Part shown: positions 20,679 to 25,639 of the stretch, piece by piece
Position numbering within the stretch: the first letter of the stretch is position 1
Layout: each line of letters begins with the position of its first letter
NCBI GenBank assembly: GCA_043820045.1
Contig: JBDREF010000173.1
Coordinates: 1 to 25,639 of the forward strand
Length of the DNA: 25,639 nucleotides
Reading direction: 5' to 3'
DNA from: JBDREF01 sp043820045
GTDB lineage: Bacteria; Planctomycetota; Phycisphaerae; Sedimentisphaerales; Anaerobacaceae
Position numbers and translations under genes: made by a program
Notes under the pieces: model-generated
What the model saw: the letters and a program-made list of their open reading frames with translations, nothing else
Databases searched by the model: none
What the model was told of the DNA's origin: nothing

Positions 20679-23261
20679 ATGGTTGGGTGGGCAAGTACCG
20701 GAATTGACGGTCTCGATGCGGTCTTCACAGGCCTGCAAAAAGGCGACAACGTAGTCTGGCAGGTGGACAGCATCGACGATTTTGCCGCTTTTGTCGCTCC
20801 TTACGTCGAGCGGGCCAGAGGCCAGCAGCGCCAGGTTGTTTACATGCGATTTGCCGACCACAGGCCCCTGGTGGGGCCAGGGCCGGGCATAAGAGTTTAC
20901 AACCTCGACGCCGCCAGCGGATTCGAGGCGTTTACCTCGCAGGTCCACGCGATAATCGGCGTTGAGGGCAAAGAGGCATATTACGTATTTGACTGCCTCT
21001 CGTTTCTGCTCGACGTATGGGCTACGGACCTGATGATCGGCAATTTCTTCATGGTTACCTGCCCATACCTCTTCGAGCTTGATACTATCGCCTACTTCGC
21101 TCTCCTTCGCAACCGGCATTCATTTGCGACGATAGCCCGCATCCGGGAGACCACGCAGCTTCTGCTCGATCTTTACAACGTTGACGGCAGGTATTGCCTG
21201 CACCCGTTGAAAGTGTGGAAGCGGTACTCTCCGACGATGTTCCTGCCGCACCTCCAGCAGGGCGCCGAATATGTACCCATTACGAGCAGTGTTGACGCCA
21301 CGAAGCTGCTTGCATACATCTCCGAACGAGGGCTCAAACCCGCAGAGAGAGCACTTGACTACTGGGACAGGCTGTTCCTGCAGGCGACGGAATTGTCCGA
21401 GAATCCGGACGCTTCCGATACGGCCAGACAGCACACGCTCGACCGGCTCTGCCGGGTCATGATCGGCCGGGACGAAAGGATCCTGGCACTGGCGAAAAAG
21501 CATTTTACACTCGAGGATTTATGTGCCGTGAAAAGCCGGCTGATAGGAACAGGTTTTGTCGGGGGCAAAGCTGTTGGGATGCTGCTCGCCAACAAAATTG
21601 TCTCGAAGGACGAGTTTGACTTGAAGGGGCACCTCGAACCTCACGATTCATTCTACGTGGGCTCGGATGTTTTTTACACGTATCTGGTGGAGAACGGCTG
21701 CTGGAAGCTGCGGATGGAGCAGAAGACCAGGGATGGGTATTTTGGCGTGGCGACAGAACTGCGGGACAGGCTTCTCAAAGGCAGGTTCCCGGATCAGGTA
21801 CGAGATCCGTTTCAGGAAATGATTGAGTATTTCGGGCAGTCCCCGATTATCGTCCGTTCGAGCAGTCTTCTGGAGGACGCCTTCGGCAATGCTTTTGCCG
21901 GCAAGTACGAAAGCATCTTCTGCGTCAACCAGGGCAGCCCGGAAGAACGGTATGCGAACTTCGTGGAAGCGGTGCGAAAGGTCTATGCCAGCACAATGAG
22001 CGAGAACGCACTGACTTACAGGCTGCAGAGGGGGCTGGACCAGCGAGATGAGCAGATGGCCCTGTTGGTCCAGCGGGTCTCGGGTTCGTATCGAAACAGC
22101 TACTTCTTCCCGGACCTGGCCGGTGTGGGCATGTCGCACAATGCGTTTGTCTGGAAATCCGACCTCGACCCGAAGGCGGGGATGCTCAGGCTGGTATTTG
22201 GCCTTGGCACAAGAGCGGTCAATCGTGTTGAGGACGATTACCCGCAAATCATTGCTCTGGACCAGCCTCTTGTCAGGCCGACCTCCGGCGTGGACGATGT
22301 CCGTAAGTACTCGCAGCATCGGGTGGATCTGCTGGACACCAAGGAAAACGCTTTGACCACGGTTCCGTTCCAGCAGCTCCTGGCCGAGAAGCTCGACATC
22401 AAGCTGGATCTGGTCGCCGTCCGTGATTACCAGTTGACAAGACAGGCAAGGCACCAGGGGGCGGGCCCAAAGGAGTATTGGCTGCTCACATTTGAAAAGC
22501 TCCTGACGGAAACTTCTTTCGTGCAGATTATGCAGAGGATATTGACGATTCTTGAAAGTCACTATGAATATCCCGTGGACATCGAGTTTACCGTGAACTT
22601 CACCCACGACGCCAGGTGCATCATTAATCTGCTGCAGTGTCGGCCTTTGCAGACGAGCGGCCGGCAGGGCCACGTGGAGATGCCCGAACAGCCGGACCCG
22701 CAGAAGGTTCTTTTCAAGTGCGAAGGCTACTTCATGGGCGGCAGCATTTGTAGAGATATAAGAAAGATTATTTACGTCGAGCCGCAGGCGTACATGGATT
22801 TGCCGCTGTCGGGAAAATATGATATTGCCAGACTGGTCGGCAAGCTCAACAGGCAAATAACCGACAGGGACGCCGAGGCGGCGATTCTTCTGGGGCCGGG
22901 CAGATGGGGAACAACGACGCCGAGTTTGGGAATTCCGGTCGGCTTCCACGAGATCAACAACATGGCCGTACTTGCCGAGATTGCCTATGAGGGCGGCAAT
23001 TTGATGCCCGAACTTTCCTTTGGGACCCATTTCTTCCAGGACCTGGTCGAGGGCGACATTTTTTACGTAGCCCTCTTCCCGCGCCGGCCGGGCACCGTCT
23101 TCAACGAGGCCATGTTCGATGAGATGGATAATGGACTGCCGGCCGTTTTGCCCGAGAGCGAAAAGTACGCTAACGTTGTCAAGCTCTTCCGGTTTGACGC
23201 CGAGACGTTGCAGATTATCAGCGACGTGACAGATCAAAAAGTCATCTGCCTTTTCACTTGA
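20679..23261 (+). CDS. KaiC-like domain fused to PPDK/PEP-synthase-type ATP-grasp domain; function unknown
   Basis: 860 residues; GAGG lies 7 nt before the ATG. Residues 5-230 resemble a KaiC/RecA-type domain (TGIDGLDAVFTGLQKGDNVV, Walker-B-like YYVFDCLSFLL), but the P-loop G-x-x-G-K-T is absent. Residues 285-660 form the ATP-binding domain of pyruvate phosphate dikinase / PEP synthase: GGKAVG (Lys297), IIVRSSSLLED (Arg393), a VQRVSGSYRNSYFF segment, DIEFT (Glu636) and LLQCRP (Gln653, Arg655), so the nucleotide site looks complete. The phosphohistidine swivel domain (T-S-H-A-A) and the PEP/pyruvate barrel are missing. A distinct C-terminal region of about 200 residues follows (GPGRWGTTTPSLG, FGTHFFQDLVEGDIFY). 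It may phosphorylate or adenylate an unknown partner. gdhA is upstream and a uracil-DNA glycosylase gene follows. Confidence 0.85.
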   Translation: MVGWASTGIDGLDAVFTGLQKGDNVVWQVDSIDDFAAFVAPYVERARGQQRQVVYMRFADHRPLVGPGPGIRVYNLDAASGFEAFTSQVHAIIGVEGKEAYYVFDCLSFLLDVWATDLMIGNFFMVTCPYLFELDTIAYFALLRNRHSFATIARIRETTQLLLDLYNVDGRYCLHPLKVWKRYSPTMFLPHLQQGAEYVPITSSVDATKLLAYISERGLKPAERALDYWDRLFLQATELSENPDASDTARQHTLDRLCRVMIGRDERILALAKKHFTLEDLCAVKSRLIGTGFVGGKAVGMLLANKIVSKDEFDLKGHLEPHDSFYVGSDVFYTYLVENGCWKLRMEQKTRDGYFGVATELRDRLLKGRFPDQVRDPFQEMIEYFGQSPIIVRSSSLLEDAFGNAFAGKYESIFCVNQGSPEERYANFVEAVRKVYASTMSENALTYRLQRGLDQRDEQMALLVQRVSGSYRNSYFFPDLAGVGMSHNAFVWKSDLDPKAGMLRLVFGLGTRAVNRVEDDYPQIIALDQPLVRPTSGVDDVRKYSQHRVDLLDTKENALTTVPFQQLLAEKLDIKLDLVAVRDYQLTRQARHQGAGPKEYWLLTFEKLLTETSFVQIMQRILTILESHYEYPVDIEFTVNFTHDARCIINLLQCRPLQTSGRQGHVEMPEQPDPQKVLFKCEGYFMGGSICRDIRKIIYVEPQAYMDLPLSGKYDIARLVGKLNRQITDRDAEAAILLGPGRWGTTTPSLGIPVGFHEINNMAVLAEIAYEGGNLMPELSFGTHFFQDLVEGDIFYVALFPRRPGTVFNEAMFDEMDNGLPAVLPESEKYANVVKLFRFDAETLQIISDVTDQKVICLFT

Positions 23262-23310
23262 TTCGCATAAAATCTTGCCTGGCTGCGAAGACGCGGTTAA
23301 AATTCACCCG

Positions 23311-24036
23311 ATGGGTAGCCAGATTGATATCAACAGGGTTGTTCGCCAGCACCTTGAAATGGAGCAATTCTTCGCCGGTTTTGCTCCGAAAGGCAGGTCC
23401 CGAACGCACGAACCGCCGGAACGGGAGGACGATATGGCTGTCGCCGAGAAAGCCGCTGAGCTTGAAAAAATCGCCGCAGAAGTCAGACAATGCCGCTTGT
23501 GCGAGTTGGGTTCGTTGCGCACGAACGCCGTGCCGGGCGAAGGCAATCCGGACGCCCGCATAATGTTTGTCGGAGAGGCGCCTGGCGCCGACGAAGACGC
23601 ACAGGGCCGGCCTTTCGTCGGCAGGGCGGGCCAACTGCTGGACAAAATAATTAACGCATGCGGGCTCAAGAGAAGCGACGTCTTCATAGGCAATGTGTTG
23701 AAGTGCCGTCCACCGGACAATCGAGACCCGCGGGCTGAGGAGATAATATGCTGTCTGCCGTACCTCCAGAGACAGATTGAGATAATAAAGCCCGAGATCC
23801 TTGTTGCTCTCGGCGCTCATGCGGCCAGGACACTGTTGAATACGACCAAGCCGATAGGCCAGCTTCGAGGCCAGTTCCACGAGTACTACGCCGGGCTTGG
23901 CAGTCCGCCTATAAAGCTGATGGCGACGTATCACACCGCTTACCTGCTGCGAAATTACTCTCCGGAGAACCGCAGAAGGGTCTGGGAGGACATGAAAAAA
24001 GTACTCGCTGAACTCGGCCTGCCGGTTCCGGCGTAG
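23311..24036 (+). CDS. Family-4 uracil-DNA glycosylase ([4Fe-4S])
   Basis: 241 residues from the ATG at 23311. It removes uracil from DNA in base-excision repair. The four iron-sulfur cysteines are present: C61 and C64 (CRLC), C132 and C148. Motif A reads GEAPGADEDAQGRPFVGRAG and motif B reads HTAYLLR (208-214), where family members usually have a proline after the histidine. A second possible start, ATG 23434, has a far better ribosome site (GGGAGG 5 nt upstream) and would give a 200-residue protein of usual length. I keep the longer form because INRVVRQHLEMEQFFAG resembles the N-terminal helix I recall from planctomycete homologues. The start is uncertain. The gene begins about 50 nt after the ATP-grasp gene. 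Confidence 0.88.
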   Translation: MGSQIDINRVVRQHLEMEQFFAGFAPKGRSRTHEPPEREDDMAVAEKAAELEKIAAEVRQCRLCELGSLRTNAVPGEGNPDARIMFVGEAPGADEDAQGRPFVGRAGQLLDKIINACGLKRSDVFIGNVLKCRPPDNRDPRAEEIICCLPYLQRQIEIIKPEILVALGAHAARTLLNTTKPIGQLRGQFHEYYAGLGSPPIKLMATYHTAYLLRNYSPENRRRVWEDMKKVLAELGLPVPA

Positions 24037-24119
24037 CTGAAAAGCCGGGAAATCGAAACTTCCTTTTTGCTCTTCCCCGGATCAGAGACGATTTGTAAAT
24101 TCGGTCTGGATTCTTGATG

Positions 24120-24974
24120 TCACGCCTTGCCCTTGAGCAACTGCTGCAATCTCTCAAGCTCTCCCGGTTTCATGTGGTAGCTGTGGTGCGTGTCGGGAAA
24201 TCCGCCGCTCTGGACTTCGCCGGCGTAGGCGCTGAATGCCTGAATTGTGCGCTCGGCCAGAGTGTCGTAACTCTTGGCGAACTTCGGGCTTGGGCCTTGT
24301 GTCAGCCCCAGGATATCGGGGGCAATGAGTATCTGCCCGTCGCAACCCGGCCCCGAGCCGCAGCCAATCACCGGCACCTCGGACCGCTTTGCAATCATCT
24401 CGGCTGCTTCAGTCGCAGTGCCTTCGACTAACAGCGATGTGGCGCCGGCGGCAATCATCTGCTCGGCAAGACTTATCAGTTCGGCCGCTATCTCGGCCGT
24501 CGTCGCTTCGGCCTTGAACCGGCCAATCTTGCTGACGCTCTGGGGCCTTATGCCGATATGGGCCATGACAGCGATTCCGGCGTTGCTCACCGCTCTTATG
24601 ACGTCCAGATGCGCGCTCGTCGCTTCGATCTTCACCATTTGCGCACCGGCCTGACTCATGAATCGCCCGGCATTCTTGATGGCCTCGCTGTTACCGATCT
24701 GGTAAGAGAGAAAAGGCATATCCGCGACGAGAAATACATCGGGTGCCCCTCGCCGGACCGCAGCGGTTATCGCAACCATAAAGTCCATCGTCGCCGGCAG
24801 CGTTGAATCGAAGCCGAGCATGGCCTGGGCCGCGGAATCACCGACCAATATCATCTGCACATCGGTTTGGGCTGCGAGCATGGCGGTGGTGTAATCGTAG
24901 CAGCTTACCGCGGCGATTTTGCGGCCCTCGCCCTTGGCGGTGAGGAGGTCTGCGATGGTTATCCGCTTATTCAT
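24120..24974 (-). CDS. panB: 3-methyl-2-oxobutanoate hydroxymethyltransferase PanB
   Basis: 284 residues from the ATG at 24974; an upstream extension in the frame is AT-rich and unlike the family. PanB transfers a hydroxymethyl group from methylene-tetrahydrofolate to 2-oxoisovalerate to give ketopantoate, the first step towards pantothenate and CoA. Signature segments are present: VGDSAAQAMLGFDST, VADMPFLSYQ, MVKIE, AHIGIRPQS (usually H-x-G-L-T-P-Q-S) and GCGSGPGCDGQILIAPD. The ribosome site is weak. It converges with the uracil-DNA glycosylase gene, 83 nt apart. No panC or panD is adjacent. Confidence 0.94.
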   Translation of the reverse strand: MNKRITIADLLTAKGEGRKIAAVSCYDYTTAMLAAQTDVQMILVGDSAAQAMLGFDSTLPATMDFMVAITAAVRRGAPDVFLVADMPFLSYQIGNSEAIKNAGRFMSQAGAQMVKIEATSAHLDVIRAVSNAGIAVMAHIGIRPQSVSKIGRFKAEATTAEIAAELISLAEQMIAAGATSLLVEGTATEAAEMIAKRSEVPVIGCGSGPGCDGQILIAPDILGLTQGPSPKFAKSYDTLAERTIQAFSAYAGEVQSGGFPDTHHSYHMKPGELERLQQLLKGKA

Positions 24975-25296
24975 ATCAGTTACTCTGAACAATCCCACGC
25001 TAAAAAGAAATAACAGCCTGACAGTTAGATTATTAGAACAAAGAAGATTTATCAAGCGTAAATTGAATTGGTTTTGGAGATTGATTCTGTTGTTCTGCGG
25101 GCAAAATAGAAAAAATTTAATGCTTATCCGTTTAGACTGTTGATTACCGGGGAAAAAAGTGTACGCTTCTTAAGTATTTGGCTTTTTTTCCTAAAGAAAA
25201 TACCTGTATCTGCTCGATTATTAATTAAGGATGATTAATACATAGGCAAAAGGAGTTTCGTCCCGGCAATTATCAGCTTTTCATCACCCTCCTCCG
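24975..25296. other. AT-rich non-coding stretch right of panB
   Basis: No reading frame with a credible start, ribosome site and codon pattern on either strand. It includes TTAATTAA-type AT-rich tracts and, at 25285-25295, CACCCTCCTCC, which contains the anti-Shine-Dalgarno core CCTCCT. It ends at a strong terminator. The panB promoter should lie in its left part; I could not single one out. Confidence 0.6.
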
Positions 25297-25333
25297 AAGC
25301 CAGATTCTGTTGTCATTAGAATCTGGCTTTTTT
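25297..25333 (+). terminator. Strong rho-independent terminator with no coding gene before it
   Basis: AAGCCAGATTCT (25297-25308) pairs exactly with AGAATCTGGCTT (25318-25329) around a 9-nt loop, and six T (25328-25333) follow. The nearest plus-strand gene upstream ends at 24036, beyond the minus-strand panB, so it probably terminates a non-coding RNA. The A-rich left flank is too weak for it to serve the minus strand equally well. Confidence 0.85.
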
Positions 25334-25556
25334 AAGTGGCATGTGTGTTAATATGGGCTGGCAGGGTAATTTGCAGCCTCGGAAAAATAGGAGCCATACT
25401 TGCTGGGTGTCACTTGGGGTAAGTTGTGGATTCTGCAATCGCAGCCTCGCTTTTGCTATCTTTACACGTACGAGTTGTCACCGGCAGTACCGTAGAACAT
25501 AGTGATGTTAGTCCGGATCCAGAATAGAGACAAAGGGCGAGCCTGATGCTGTCCTC
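25334..25556. other. Non-coding stretch between the terminator and the right-edge gene
   Basis: I see no gene. The 9-mer GCAGCCTCG occurs twice in direct orientation (25373-25381 and 25441-25449). Only frames of about 20 codons without ribosome sites are present. Confidence 0.45.
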
Positions 25557-25639
25557 TTATATCCTTTTCGCAGAAACAATGCGGTCGTTATTGTTGAAGT
25601 CTTTTTCGATTTTGATTTCGGCGAAGGCGTCGGTTTTTT
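25557..25639 (-). CDS. C-terminal end of a gene entering from the right edge (partial)
   Basis: Twenty-six codons and a TAA stop on the minus strand, running to the window edge. The encoded end reads DAFAEIKIEKDFNNNDRIV and then SAKRI. Codon choice (GAC, GCC, TTC, ATC, AAC) matches the coding style of the other genes, while the other two minus-strand frames give low-complexity or interrupted sequence. The fragment is too short to name a family. Confidence 0.5.
   Translation of the reverse strand, partial: KTDAFAEIKIEKDFNNNDRIVSAKRI

Noticed and set aside
21648..23237. Open frame of 529 codons on the minus strand
   Set aside because: It lies wholly antisense to the KaiC-like/ATP-grasp gene, has no recognisable domain and no ribosome site, and reflects the stop-poor antisense frame of GC-rich coding DNA.
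25334..25556. Short minus-strand frame of about 21 codons starting near 25404
   Set aside because: No ribosome site, no codon bias and no similarity to anything I know.
1..25639. CRISPR arrays, insertion sequences, integrases or toxin-antitoxin pairs
   Set aside because: I looked for regularly spaced repeats, transposase motifs and terminal inverted repeats and found none.

Overview
The window looks like a chromosomal segment of a planctomycete, most likely of the Phycisphaerae/Sedimentisphaerales type. The clues are a PEP-CTERM surface protein, a secreted protein ending in two dockerin-like calcium repeats, a multihaem cytochrome fused to a DUF1080 (3-keto-disaccharide hydrolase) domain, a Tat-exported aldo/keto reductase, and a 57-residue protein matching the N-terminal part of chlamydial histone H1-like Hc1 (the PVC link). 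The taxon is an inference from gene content; there is no rRNA or marker gene that settles it. I saw no insertion sequence, phage gene, integrase or CRISPR array.

Layout. 1-2335 (minus): aldo/keto reductase followed by a cytochrome/DUF1080 fusion cut by the left edge. 2596-4815 (plus): membrane-anchored spermidine-synthase-like protein with a TPR tail, behind a good sigma-70-like promoter. 4817-7069 (minus): a lipoprotein, a PEP-CTERM protein with its terminator, and a cohesin-like/dockerin-like secreted protein with its promoter. 7435-13004 (plus): rodA, murJ, terminator, consensus promoter, and a large exported helical-repeat protein. 13176-13432 (plus): small 2[4Fe-4S] ferredoxin and tRNA-Glu(UUC) eight bases apart. 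13482-18921 (minus): a co-directional run of LysR regulator, HAD phosphatase, LolA-like protein, a large protein with an embedded HPr domain, a flavodoxin-like protein, the Hc1-like protein and a FabZ-like dehydratase. 19105-24036 (plus): gdhA, divergent from the LysR gene; a structured intergenic region; an 860-residue protein joining a degenerate KaiC-like domain to a PPDK/PEP-synthase-type ATP-grasp domain; and a family-4 uracil-DNA glycosylase. 24120-24974 (minus): panB. The last 665 bases are AT-rich and mostly non-coding, with a strong isolated terminator and the C-terminal codons of a gene entering from the right.

How the genes fit together. rodA and murJ supply peptidoglycan glycosyltransferase and lipid II flippase functions. 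The LysR gene shares an operator-bearing intergenic region with gdhA and probably controls nitrogen assimilation. The two most unusual genes are the HPr-containing protein, which keeps both the His and Ser phosphorylation positions of HPr at native spacing, and the KaiC-like/ATP-grasp protein, which keeps its ATP-binding residues but lacks the phosphohistidine domain that normally receives the phosphate. Neither has a standard PTS or PEP-synthase partner in the window. They could be parts of an undescribed phosphotransfer or nitrogen/carbon signalling pathway; that link is speculation.
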